Shown in pieces: positions 15,339 to 22,968 of a DNA stretch of 24,459 bases. Within the stretch, counting starts at the first letter, position 1. Each line of letters starts with the position of its first letter. The translations under genes were made by a program, and so were the position numbers. Source of the stretch: CAYOBW01 sp964402115 (lineage in GTDB: Bacteria > Verrucomicrobiota > Kiritimatiellia > UBA8416 > CAYOBW01); the NCBI GenBank assembly GCA_964402115.1, contig CAYOBW010000092.1, positions 1-24,459 of the forward strand. Reading direction: 5' to 3'. The notes beneath the pieces are model-generated. The model was not told where the DNA came from and made no database searches. It saw only the letters and a program-made list of their open reading frames with translations.

Positions 15339-16123
15339 TTATCTGCGCCGATGATCTGGGCCTGGCGGAGGATGTTGACTCGGCCGTGCTGGAACTTGTT
15401 GCGATGGGAAGGCTTACGGCGGTCTCCTGCATGGTGGTGGGCGCCCGCCCGCCGTTCGCGGCGCTGGCGGCCCACGCGGCGCGGCTGGACATCGGGCTGC
15501 ACCTCACACTCACGGATGTGCCGCCCGTCGCGCCCGCCGACACCGTGCGCTCCCTGCTCGGGCCGGACGGGAAGCTGCTGCCGTTCCGCCGCCTGTTGAC
15601 CCGCAGTTTCGCTGGGGGCGTGGCCGCCGCGGACGCGCTGCGCGAGATAGCCGCGCAGTACGCGCGGTTCGAGGCGCTGGCTGGCCGCGCGCCCGACTTC
15701 CTCGACGGCCATCTCCACGTCCAGCAGTTTCCGGGCATCCGCGACGGCCTCATCCGGTTCGTGCACAGTCTGCCGCTCCCCGCCGCCCCGTATGTGCGCA
15801 ACGCCTACCTCTCCCCGTCCCGGGCGCGTGCGCAGGGCGTCTCCGTGGCGAAATGCCTCTCCATCGGGCTGCCGGGCCGGAGTCTGCGCCGGCGCCTGTG
15901 TGCCGCGGGCATTGCCACCAACCGGGGGTTCGCGGGCATCTACGACTACGGCCGCCACACCGACTACCCGGTCTTCCTGCAGCGGTTCGCGGAGACGCTG
16001 ACCGACCCGAGCGGCATCCTCATGACCCATCCCGGGCACACGGAGCCGTGGCGACAGGCCGAGTTCGCGGGCCTGCGCGATGCGCCGTGGCTGGCCGGCC
16101 GGACAGGGCGCTTCCCGCGCTGA
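15335..16123 (+). CDS. YdjC/ChbG-family carbohydrate deacetylase
   Basis: A 262-residue protein of normal family length. The metal site of YdjC deacetylases is visible: ADDLG near the N-terminus (Asp6-Asp7), His56 in DIGLHLTLTD, and His126/His128 in LDGHLHVQQFPGI. Near the end, MTHPGH is also typical. Characterised members remove acetyl groups from N-acetylated oligosaccharides such as diacetylchitobiose, and the HpnK branch acts in hopanoid modification; which applies here cannot be said. The start overlaps the HAD stop (ATGA), implying coupling. It is followed by a heptamer repeat and a convergent glycosyltransferase operon, which makes a role in surface-glycan tailoring plausible but unproven. 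Confidence 0.9.
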   Translation: MIICADDLGLAEDVDSAVLELVAMGRLTAVSCMVVGARPPFAALAAHAARLDIGLHLTLTDVPPVAPADTVRSLLGPDGKLLPFRRLLTRSFAGGVAAADALREIAAQYARFEALAGRAPDFLDGHLHVQQFPGIRDGLIRFVHSLPLPAAPYVRNAYLSPSRARAQGVSVAKCLSIGLPGRSLRRRLCAAGIATNRGFAGIYDYGRHTDYPVFLQRFAETLTDPSGILMTHPGHTEPWRQAEFAGLRDAPWLAGRTGRFPR

Positions 16124-16127
16124 TTGC

Positions 16128-16204
16128 TTCACTGTTCACTGCCCACTGTTCACTGTTCACTGCCCACTGCCCACTGATCACTGTTCACTGTTCACTGTTC
16201 ACTG
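16128..16204. repeat. Eleven tandem heptamers (TTCACTG/CCCACTG)
   Basis: Eleven uninterrupted 7-base units fill the 88-base gap between two convergent genes. In order they are TTCACTG twice, CCCACTG, TTCACTG twice, CCCACTG twice, ATCACTG, and TTCACTG three times. Variation is confined to the first two bases of the unit; CACTG is invariant. The tract begins four bases after the deacetylase stop and ends seven bases before the end of the minus-strand gene. Confidence 0.95.
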
Positions 16205-16211
16205 CTCCCCC

Positions 16212-17843
16212 TCACGGCGGATAGGGGGTCGTGAAGTAGCGCGGGTGGTATTTCTTGAACAGCGCCACGGTTTCGCGGCCGGTGGGGCACTCCCACAGCT
16301 CGCACGCGCAGTCCAGCAGGGGCAGGGGCGTGTCCTGCCGGCGCATCCGCTCGGGAGCGCCCGCACCCAGTTCCCGTTCGAGCTGCCGCCACGTGTCTCC
16401 GCCGTAGCCGGAGCGCACGAGCCAGACCGTGCGGCGGGCCATGTCCGGTTCCTTCAGCCAGCCGTAGGTGCGCACCAGGTTCCACGGGTAGGCCTCGATG
16501 GGGAGCGTGCCGTCGGACAGGAAGGCCAGCAGGTAGGCGTCCCAGTACTGCGCGACGATCGGCGCCTGCAAACTCCGCAAGTAGGGGACGAACTTCGTTT
16601 CGGCCTCCCGCAGGCTGCGGTCGCGGTCGCGGGCTTCGACCAGTTGCCGCTGCCAGGCGGGAAGCGCCAGCAGCGTGAGGGCGGCCGTCAGCACGCTCGC
16701 CGCCGCGCGCCGCGCCCCGGGCCCGGCGCCGAAACGGGCGAAGAGCCAGGCCACGCCCGGGAGCACGTGCAGGCAATAGCGGCGGCTCTCCGCATTGACC
16801 GACAGCCGGGGCACGACGATCATCAGCAGGACGGTGATCAGCGAGCCCAGCGCCCAAACCCGGTCCAGGCTTGTCACGGTGGCCGGACGGCGGCGCACGG
16901 CGGTCACGTAGAGCGCCACGGTCGCGACGATCCAGAGCAGGACCAGGGCGGAGTAGAGCCGGTGTGCCGGGTCCAGGCCCAGCAGGCGCGGCCCGATCTC
17001 CGTCGTGAACAGCAGGAACGCCGCCGCGATCTTGCGCGGGCTGCCGAGCTTGAGGTGAATATGGTGCCCGAACGGCCAGTCGGCGCGCAGGACGTTGTGC
17101 AGCAGCATGGGCAGGTAGCCGAGCAGCAGGCCGACGAGCAGCGCCAGCAGCGCCGGGCGGAAGGCCGCCGCCTGCTCCCGGCGCAGGCGGCGCAGCAGCA
17201 GCCCGGCGGCCAGGGCCGCGAACAGGATCATCTGCGGCCGCGCATAGAACGCGTGCCCCGCGACCAGCCCCAGCACGCCCCACAGCAGGTTGGCGGGCGG
17301 TGCGCCGGCGGCGAGCGCCCGCTCGAGGCGTCCCGCCACCCAGACGATGAGGCCCAGCAGGAGGAACGACACCTCGATGCTCGAGAAGCGGCCGAGGTCG
17401 GCGATGGTGTTCCACGAGCCGCCCACGAGCAGGCAGAACACGACCGGCGGCCAGGCGCGCCGCCGTCCGCCGCGATCCTCGGCCGCCAGCAGCCCCTCGT
17501 ACATCAGCCAGAGTCCGCCCAGCGCCAGCAGCGATCCGGCGCTGGCCAGCGCCTGCGGGGCGGAGAGCGCGGGGACCAGCCCGCGCACCAGGGCGTAAAC
17601 GTAGGGCGTGATGGAGAACAGGTAGTTCTGGCCGTAGGTCAGCGTCGGCAGGTACCCGTGCCGCAGGATGTCGTTGCCCATGAGGCCAAACGTGGTGACG
17701 TCCGCGTCCAACCCGCGATAGGGCAGGGCGAGGTAGAACACGAGCACGCCGGCGGTCAGCAGGAACATGGGAAGCCGCCACAGGAGCGCGGTCTCCCACC
17801 GCCCGCCGCCGCGCGCCGGACCCGTCGTCCCCGCCGCCGTCAT
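16212..17843 (-). CDS. GT-C superfamily polytopic membrane glycosyltransferase
   Basis: A 543-residue protein with about nine to eleven hydrophobic segments, from FLLTAGVLVFYLALPY near residue 28 to ASVLTAALTLLALPAW near 390, followed by a soluble C-terminal domain. After the first membrane segment, GLDADVTTFGLMGNDIL matches the position of the first-loop acidic residues used by GT-C (PMT/ArnT-like) enzymes to bind polyprenyl-phosphate sugar donors and metal. It would transfer a sugar from a lipid carrier on the outer face of the inner membrane. The ATG overlaps the stop of the upstream glycosyltransferase (ATGA), so the genes form an operon. Exact donor and acceptor are unknown; a Wzy-type polymerase or other multi-pass enzyme is the alternative. 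Confidence 0.8.
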   Translation of the reverse strand: MTAAGTTGPARGGGRWETALLWRLPMFLLTAGVLVFYLALPYRGLDADVTTFGLMGNDILRHGYLPTLTYGQNYLFSITPYVYALVRGLVPALSAPQALASAGSLLALGGLWLMYEGLLAAEDRGGRRRAWPPVVFCLLVGGSWNTIADLGRFSSIEVSFLLLGLIVWVAGRLERALAAGAPPANLLWGVLGLVAGHAFYARPQMILFAALAAGLLLRRLRREQAAAFRPALLALLVGLLLGYLPMLLHNVLRADWPFGHHIHLKLGSPRKIAAAFLLFTTEIGPRLLGLDPAHRLYSALVLLWIVATVALYVTAVRRRPATVTSLDRVWALGSLITVLLMIVVPRLSVNAESRRYCLHVLPGVAWLFARFGAGPGARRAAASVLTAALTLLALPAWQRQLVEARDRDRSLREAETKFVPYLRSLQAPIVAQYWDAYLLAFLSDGTLPIEAYPWNLVRTYGWLKEPDMARRTVWLVRSGYGGDTWRQLERELGAGAPERMRRQDTPLPLLDCACELWECPTGRETVALFKKYHPRYFTTPYPP

Positions 17844-18964
17844 GGCGCGTCCGGTTGCCCGGGCCGGGCGGTGCGCGCGGCCAGGTGTTCGCAGATGATG
17901 TCCGCCGCTTCGCGGGCGCCGTCGAACCCGGTCGTGGGCGCTTGCGGGGCCAGCCCCTCCCAGCGGTTAAGGGCGTGCAGGCGGTTCAAATCGTCGAGGA
18001 TCGTGCGCTCGTCCGCGATGTAGCCCCGCCCGAGGTTCGCCACGGCCCGCGCGTTGATGAACTGCTCGGCGTGGCCGCGGACCGGGATCACGAAGGTCGG
18101 CTTGTTCAGGGCCAGCGCCTCGCTGACCGCCGAGAAGCCGCCGTTCACCACCAGCGCGTCGGCCTCCCTGAGCAGGGCGAGGTTGTTCAGCAGGCGGCCG
18201 TGGAAGCGCACGTTGGGGCCATCGGCGCCGGGCCGGCCCACCACGTCGATGAGGTACGGCACGGGGGTGCGGTCGAAGGGAATCACCGAGGCGTAGACGG
18301 AGCCGCTCAGCATGAACACGACCCGGCGCAGCTCGCGCGGAGCGGGGAAAGGGCCCCGCGGCAGGTCGCGGACCGTCTCATGGAGCGCGCGGCGGATGAT
18401 CATGCCGATGCGTTTGAAAGCGGGGTGCCGTGGCGGCAGGGGGCGAGGGGAAGGGCTGAGCACGAGCTCGCACGTGGCCTTGTGGAACAGGTAGTCCGGG
18501 AACTCCACCAGCCAGAACTGGCCGCGGACGGACGGCGGCACGGCGCGGTCGCGCAGGTACTCCGATACGACCACCTCGGCGTTGTTCAGGCCGATGATCG
18601 GGATGCCGCGCCGGCGCAGGGGCGCGGTGGCGTACTCCGAATCCGTCACGGCGAGATCGGGCCGGAGCCGGCGCAGCAGCTCCTCGAGCTGCCGGCGTTT
18701 CGTGCGCGCCAGCCGGTACAGGCGCCCGACGTGGCCCAGCGTGCGCAGGCCGCTGATCTGCCCGCCGGCGCTGGAGTAGAAGAGCGCCTCCATGGGCGTG
18801 ACGGAGCGCACTTCCGGCTTGTCGCCGAAGAAAGCCAGCCCGTTTCCCGAGGTGAGAACGTGGAGTTCCACCCCGCGCGCGGCCAGATGCTCCATGATGG
18901 CGTAACAGCGGGTGCTGTTGCCCATGCCCAAGCCGTTGATGAGAAACAGACAGATGCCGTGCAT
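17840..18964 (-). CDS. MurG/UGT-like GT-B glycosyltransferase
   Basis: A 374-residue protein. The N-terminus ICLFLINGLGMGNSTRCY is the glycine-rich acceptor loop of GT1/GT28 enzymes. The C-terminal donor-binding segment VVNGGFSAVSEALALNKP followed by FVIPVRGHAEQFINARAV matches the UGT/MurG donor signature, with HAEQ in place of the usual H.EQ. It would add a sugar from a nucleotide donor at the inner membrane. AGGAG lies five bases before the ATG. It starts 17 bases after the outer-membrane protein gene and overlaps the GT-C gene, so all three are probably one transcript. The polar GT-B enzyme may make the lipid-linked intermediate used by its membrane partner; this is inferred from the gene order. 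Confidence 0.87.
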   Translation of the reverse strand: MHGICLFLINGLGMGNSTRCYAIMEHLAARGVELHVLTSGNGLAFFGDKPEVRSVTPMEALFYSSAGGQISGLRTLGHVGRLYRLARTKRRQLEELLRRLRPDLAVTDSEYATAPLRRRGIPIIGLNNAEVVVSEYLRDRAVPPSVRGQFWLVEFPDYLFHKATCELVLSPSPRPLPPRHPAFKRIGMIIRRALHETVRDLPRGPFPAPRELRRVVFMLSGSVYASVIPFDRTPVPYLIDVVGRPGADGPNVRFHGRLLNNLALLREADALVVNGGFSAVSEALALNKPTFVIPVRGHAEQFINARAVANLGRGYIADERTILDDLNRLHALNRWEGLAPQAPTTGFDGAREAADIICEHLAARTARPGQPDAP

Positions 18965-18981
18965 AGACTCCTGAGCGGAAC

Positions 18982-19983
18982 CTACAGCCGGTACTTCACG
19001 CCGAAGCCGAACCAGTTGGAATCCAGGGGGAACTCATAATCATTGGGCCGCGTATCGCTGCCGATGACATGGTTAACCACCACCGAGGCGGTGATTTGCC
19101 GGAAGAGGATGTCCACTTCCCAGTTGCGCCACAACTGCGCGGCGCAACCCAGGCCCCAGACGAAACCGCCGTTCTCCTGCACGATTGCGAAGTCCTGGTA
19201 GCCTTCGATGCCGTGGGCATTGCCCCACTCCGGGGCGGCATCGAACGAGCCGGTGAAGAACAGGTAGCCCAGTTCGGCGAACGGCGTCAGCCGCGTCCGG
19301 TTCGGGTAGGCGGCGAGCAGGGAGAGAATCGGTCCGTCCGCCTCGAACGTGCCGTCCGTGTAGGGGATCAAGACGCCCTGTTCCTCGCCCTCCGACCAGG
19401 TCTTCGCCGCGAGCTTCTCGTACGAGACGCCGACGCCGATCCAGTCCAGCAGCCAGTAGTTGGCGAACACCTTGTACGGCGACAGGTCCTGATCGTCCTT
19501 TAGCTTGTTGATGCTGCCCAGGAAACGGTTGTCCATGGGGCGCGAGGTGTCCGTCAACGTGCCGGCCGTGAGCCGCGTGCCAAGCTCCAACCGGCTCGCC
19601 AGTTGCCATGGCGCGGGCAGTTCCTCGCGGGGCTGCCGTTCCAGCCAGCGCGGCGAAACGGTGGCAGCCTCCTCGAGCGTCTCCCGCGGCGTGTGGGGAA
19701 CCACGCGCGGCGGCACGGGCTCAATCCCGGGTGGTGGCGGCGGGGGAATTACGACGCGGTTCGTGGCCGCAGCAGGCGGGTGCGGCACGGCGTTGGTGGG
19801 GGTGACCGCCGGCGGCGTGACCACGGGCGCGAGGGCATTTGTGGAGACCTGCACAGCGACGGTAGCGGGGGAACCGGCGACGGGCGTCGCCGTCGCGTCG
19901 GCGCCGCTTGCCTGCGAACCGCTCCAGCCTGCCACGAACACCACGAGTAACGCACCGACCGATCCGCGCACGCCTATGTTCAT
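18982..19983 (-). CDS. Outer-membrane beta-barrel protein with Pro-rich linker
   Basis: A 333-residue protein. The ATG at 19983 follows AAGGAG at good spacing and begins a Sec signal peptide (GALLVVFVAGWSGSQASG). Residues ~25-110 are rich in Pro, Thr, Ala and Val, including a run of six prolines, and probably form a flexible periplasmic or wall-spanning linker. From about residue 125 the sequence alternates in barrel fashion (LASRLELGTRLTAG, WIGVGVSYEKLA, TPFAELGYLFFTGSF, FVWGLGCAAQLW) and ends WFGFGVKYRL, consistent with a small porin or OmpW/OmpA-like barrel of eight or so strands. It is first in the operon with two glycosyltransferases. Function is unknown. A run of ten C (ten G in the transcript) sits in its leader. 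Confidence 0.8.
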   Translation of the reverse strand: MNIGVRGSVGALLVVFVAGWSGSQASGADATATPVAGSPATVAVQVSTNALAPVVTPPAVTPTNAVPHPPAAATNRVVIPPPPPPGIEPVPPRVVPHTPRETLEEAATVSPRWLERQPREELPAPWQLASRLELGTRLTAGTLTDTSRPMDNRFLGSINKLKDDQDLSPYKVFANYWLLDWIGVGVSYEKLAAKTWSEGEEQGVLIPYTDGTFEADGPILSLLAAYPNRTRLTPFAELGYLFFTGSFDAAPEWGNAHGIEGYQDFAIVQENGGFVWGLGCAAQLWRNWEVDILFRQITASVVVNHVIGSDTRPNDYEFPLDSNWFGFGVKYRL

Positions 19984-20008
19984 GATCGCTCCTTGCTCAT
20001 GTCCCTCG

Positions 20009-20018
20009 CCCCCCCCCC
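20009..20018 (-). repeat. Ten-base homopolymer in the leader of the outer-membrane protein gene
   Basis: Ten consecutive C on the plus strand (G in the transcript) lie 26-35 bases upstream of the ATG at 19983, between the predicted promoter and the ribosome-binding site. Tracts of this length can slip during replication. A run of ten is not statistically surprising on its own in DNA this GC-rich. Confidence 0.6.
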
Positions 20019-20056
20019 GCCCCGGCAACCGTGCCGGAGCACCCGCAAACGCCGCC

Positions 20057-20086
20057 TGTATACACGTTTCGGGGGGCACTTGCCAA
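20057..20086 (-). promoter_or_regulatory. Candidate promoter for the outer-membrane protein/glycosyltransferase operon
   Basis: Read on the minus strand, TTGGCA (20086-20081, five of six matches) and TATACA (20062-20057, four of six) are separated by 18 bases. Transcription would start near 20050, giving a leader of about 67 bases that includes the ten-base homopolymer. Confidence 0.45.
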
Positions 20087-20123
20087 GCGCGCCTTTTGAC
20101 GCCCAGCGAACTGCGGGACAGCC

Positions 20124-20158
20124 GCTCCTGACTCCTGGATTCGGACTTCTGAATTCCG
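20124..20158. repeat. Five degenerate tandem heptamers (ACTTCTG family)
   Basis: GCTCCTG, ACTCCTG, GATTCGG, ACTTCTG and AATTCCG follow one another in the gap between divergent operons. The unit ACTTCTG is the exact reverse complement of the CAGAAGT units at 22930-22943, so the two tracts belong to one family in opposite orientation. Confidence 0.6.
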
Positions 20159-20205
20159 TGCGATTGGCAGTCGTACCCTCCGTGCCGATTCCCGCACATT
20201 CGCCC

Positions 20206-20233
20206 TTGCGTGCGGCCACGACGCCGTTAGACT
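20206..20233 (+). promoter_or_regulatory. Candidate promoter for the oxidase operon, nearly leaderless
   Basis: TTGCGT (20206-20211) and TAGACT (20228-20233) are 16 bases apart. A start near 20240 would leave only about three bases before the ATG at 20243. This agrees with the absence of any Shine-Dalgarno before that ATG. Confidence 0.3.
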
Positions 20234-20242
20234 ACCTTTCAA

Positions 20243-21820
20243 ATGTCAATCGAACCGCAGATTCTGCCGAACGTGGTCGGGGATTACCCGGATTACCTGC
20301 GCGATGAGTCGCGCAAGGGAGGGTGCGCGGCTTCGATCTCGTTTCCCCGCACGGAGGCGGAGCTGCGCGAGCAGCTGGCGTGGCTGCACGCCCGCGGCCT
20401 GCCTGTCACGGTCCAGGGCGCGCGCACGGGCATCACGGGGGGCGCGGTGCCGGACGGCGGGCACGTGCTGAGCCTCACGCGCCTCAACCGCATCACCGGC
20501 CTGCGCCACGATCCGGCCTCCGGCGCCTTCGCGCTGGTCTGCCAGCCCGGCGTCCTGCTCAAGGAGGTCCGCGAGGCGCTGCACGCGCGCGACTTCGACA
20601 CGGCGGACTGGCCGGCGGAGGCGCTGGCAGCCCTGCGCGCGTTTCGCGCCGCCGGGCCGCAGTGCTTTCCGCCCGACCTGACGGAGGTGACGGCGGCGGT
20701 CGGCGGGCTGACCGCGTGCAACGGCTCGGGCGCCCGCTCCTTCGCCTACGGGGCGACGCGCAACCACGTCCGGCGCGCGCGGGTGGTGCTGGCGGACGGC
20801 GACGTCCTGGAGCTGCGGCGCGGGGCGCCGCGCGCTGTGGGGCGCCGCTTCGCGGTCACCACGGCCGGCGGCCGCACCATCGCGGGCGCGCTGCCCGCCT
20901 ACCGCATGCCCGACGTCAAGAACGCCGCCGGCTACTACGCGGCCGACGATATGGACATCCTCGACCTCTTCATCGGCTCGGAAGGGACGCTCGGCGTCTT
21001 CGCGGAAATCGAGCTCGGGCTGACGCCCCTGCCGCGCGCCCTGTGGGGCCTCACCGCCTTCCTGCCCACGGAGGCGGCGGCGCTGGACTTCGTCTGCGCC
21101 GCGCGCGAAGCCCCCGTGCGGCCCGCCGCGCTGGAGTTCCTGGACGCGCGGGCGCTCGACCTGCTGCGCGCTGTGCGGCAGGCCGGCAGCGGCGGCGACA
21201 TCCCGGAGCTGCCGGCAGCCTGGCACACCGCGGTCTACGCCGAATGCCACGCCGGCTCCGAGGCGGAGGCGGAGGCGGCGGTCGCCGAGCTCGCCGAGCG
21301 CCTGGCCGCGTGCGGCGGCGACATGGATGCCACCTGGCTGGCCACGGGGGAACGCGAGATCGAGCGCTTCAAGGCCGTGCGGCACGCCGTGCCCGAGGGC
21401 GTGAACCAGCGCATCGACCAGCGCCGGAAGAGCGAGCCCCGCCTGACCAAGCTGGGCACCGACCTCTCCGTGCCCGACCACCGCCTGCGCGACGTCATGG
21501 CGCTTTACCACGCGGGGCTGGACGCGGCCGGGCTCGACTTCGTCATCTTCGGGCACATCGGCAACAACCACGTACACGTCAACATCATCCCGCGCACCAT
21601 GGACGAGTACCAGCGCGGCAAGCAGCTGTACCAGGAGTGGGCCCGGCAGGTGGTGGCATGGGGCGGCAGCGTCTCCGCCGAGCACGGCATCGGCAAGCTC
21701 AAAACCGGCATGCTGGAACTTATGTACGGACCGGACGGGATCGCCGCCATGCGGGCCGTGAAGCGGGCCTTCGACCCGGCCGGCTTGCTCAACCGCAACA
21801 ACCTTTTCATCCTGGAGTAA
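20243..21820 (+). CDS. FAD-linked oxidoreductase of the GlcD/D-lactate dehydrogenase family
   Basis: A complete 525-residue protein. The N-terminal FAD-binding type 4 (PCMH) domain has the pyrophosphate loop ARTGITGGAVP and GGLTACNGSGARSFAYG, then GSEGTLGVFAEIEL. The C-terminal FAD-oxidase domain has FGHIGNNHVHVNIIP, EHGIGKLK and the ending FDPAGLLNRNNLF, all characteristic. Enzymes of this family oxidise 2-hydroxyacids (glycolate, D-lactate, D-2-hydroxyglutarate or sugar acids) and pass electrons to quinone or a partner protein. The C-terminal Fe-S extension found in some long members is absent. The substrate cannot be fixed. It is the first gene of an operon, seven bases or fewer from the polyol dehydrogenase, which suggests a shared sugar or polyol oxidation route. 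Confidence 0.9.
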   Translation: MSIEPQILPNVVGDYPDYLRDESRKGGCAASISFPRTEAELREQLAWLHARGLPVTVQGARTGITGGAVPDGGHVLSLTRLNRITGLRHDPASGAFALVCQPGVLLKEVREALHARDFDTADWPAEALAALRAFRAAGPQCFPPDLTEVTAAVGGLTACNGSGARSFAYGATRNHVRRARVVLADGDVLELRRGAPRAVGRRFAVTTAGGRTIAGALPAYRMPDVKNAAGYYAADDMDILDLFIGSEGTLGVFAEIELGLTPLPRALWGLTAFLPTEAAALDFVCAAREAPVRPAALEFLDARALDLLRAVRQAGSGGDIPELPAAWHTAVYAECHAGSEAEAEAAVAELAERLAACGGDMDATWLATGEREIERFKAVRHAVPEGVNQRIDQRRKSEPRLTKLGTDLSVPDHRLRDVMALYHAGLDAAGLDFVIFGHIGNNHVHVNIIPRTMDEYQRGKQLYQEWARQVVAWGGSVSAEHGIGKLKTGMLELMYGPDGIAAMRAVKRAFDPAGLLNRNNLFILE

Positions 21821-21826
21821 GACACG

Positions 21827-22879
21827 ATGAGCGCGACCATGCAAGCTGCCTACCTGACGGGCGTCCGCCAGATCGAAATCCGCGACGTGCCCCGCCCCGT
21901 GCTGCGCGGGCGGGAGGACGTGCTGGTGCGCGTGGGCGTCGTGGGCATCTGCGGCTCGGACGTGCATAACTACACGCAGGGCGGCACGGGCGACACCGCC
22001 GTGCGCTTCCCGTTCATCCTGGGCCACGAGGGCGCGGGGACGGTCGCGGCCGTGGGCGCCGGCGTCAAGGGGCTGCGGGTCGGGCAGCGGATCGCCATCG
22101 AGCCCGCCCTGCCTTGCTGGACCTGCGACCAGTGCCGGATGGGGCGCTGGAACACCTGCCGGCGAATCCTTTTCCTCAGCGCCGCGGGCCAGGAGCAGGG
22201 GTTGCTGCGGGAGTACATCGTGCTGCCCGCCAAGAGCTGCATCCCGCTGCCGACGCGCCTTGCGCTGGAAGAGGCGGCGTTCGGCGAGCCGCTGTCGATC
22301 GCCCTGTATGCCGCGCGCCAGGCGCTGCCGCTGAAGGGCGCCACGGTGGCGGTGCTGGGCGCCGGCCCCATCGGCCTCGGCATTATGCTCTGCGCGCGCA
22401 CGCTGGGCGCCGCGCGAGTCTTCGTCACCGAACCCATCCCGCACCGCCTCAAGCTGGCGCGGCGCCTGGGGGCGGACTGGGCCGGCGCCCCGGCGACGCA
22501 GGACGTGGTCAAGGCCGTGCAGCGGCGCGCGCCCCTGGGCGTGGATGTCGTCTTCGAGTGTTGCGGCAAGGAGGAGGCGCTGGAGCAGGGCGCGCGCATG
22601 CTGAAGCCCGGCGGGCGCCTCGTGCTGGTGGGCATTCCGGAAGAACCGATCACCCGCCTCAACATACACGAAATGCGGCGACGCGAGCTGACGCTGGTCA
22701 ACATCCGGCGCCAGTGCGACTGCCTGGAGCCGGCGCTGGAGCTGATTCGCCGCCGTCGGGTGGCCGTGGCGCCGCTGATCACCCACCGGTTCCCCCTGGG
22801 CGAGGCCGGCCGGGCGTTCGAGCTCGTGGCCCGCTACGGCGACGGAGTCGTCAAAGCCATGCTGACGCTGGACGCTTGA
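21827..22879 (+). CDS. Zinc-dependent medium-chain alcohol/polyol dehydrogenase (sorbitol dehydrogenase-like)
   Basis: A 350-residue protein with the MDR architecture. Catalytic zinc ligands are Cys42 (ICGSD), His67 and Glu68 (GHEGAG). The structural zinc lobe has four cysteines at 97, 100, 103 and 111 in the canonical C-x2-C-x2-C-x7-C spacing. The Rossmann motif GAGPIG begins the NAD(P)-binding domain. Overall it is closest to the L-iditol/sorbitol or threonine dehydrogenase group and would oxidise a polyol or secondary alcohol to a ketose using NAD(P)+. The start lies six bases after the oxidase stop, with GGAG overlapping the end of that gene, so the two are co-translated. A short GC hairpin (GGCCGG at 22886 with CCGGCC at 22902) follows the stop but has no T-tract. 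Confidence 0.92.
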   Translation: MSATMQAAYLTGVRQIEIRDVPRPVLRGREDVLVRVGVVGICGSDVHNYTQGGTGDTAVRFPFILGHEGAGTVAAVGAGVKGLRVGQRIAIEPALPCWTCDQCRMGRWNTCRRILFLSAAGQEQGLLREYIVLPAKSCIPLPTRLALEEAAFGEPLSIALYAARQALPLKGATVAVLGAGPIGLGIMLCARTLGAARVFVTEPIPHRLKLARRLGADWAGAPATQDVVKAVQRRAPLGVDVVFECCGKEEALEQGARMLKPGGRLVLVGIPEEPITRLNIHEMRRRELTLVNIRRQCDCLEPALELIRRRRVAVAPLITHRFPLGEAGRAFELVARYGDGVVKAMLTLDA

Positions 22880-22922
22880 GCAGGGGGCCGGGCCGCAAGG
22901 ACCGGCCATAAGACGCAAGAAA

Positions 22923-22950
22923 CAGAAGCCAGAAGTCAGAAGTCAGTGAG
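22923..22950. repeat. Tandem heptamers (CAGAAGT family)
   Basis: CAGAAGC, CAGAAGT, CAGAAGT and CAGTGAG run head to tail between the dehydrogenase gene and the PHP-like gene, ending just before the latter's ribosome-binding site (GAGGAAGGAA). The unit is the reverse complement of the ACTTCTG units at 20124-20158. Confidence 0.75.
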
Positions 22951-22968
22951 GAAGGAACAGCGGACGCC

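Noticed and set aside
16128..16204. CRISPR array
   Set aside because: The units are seven bases long with no spacers, and no cas genes are present.
22886..22907. Intrinsic terminator after the dehydrogenase gene
   Set aside because: It has only a 6-bp GC stem with a 10-base loop and no T-tract, and the next gene on the same strand is close.
20246..22918. Minus-strand open frame of about 890 codons opposite the oxidase and dehydrogenase genes
   Set aside because: It is a GC-driven antisense shadow. The opposite strand encodes two well-recognised enzymes with all motifs, and the antisense product is low-complexity and His/Arg/Gly-rich with no domain.
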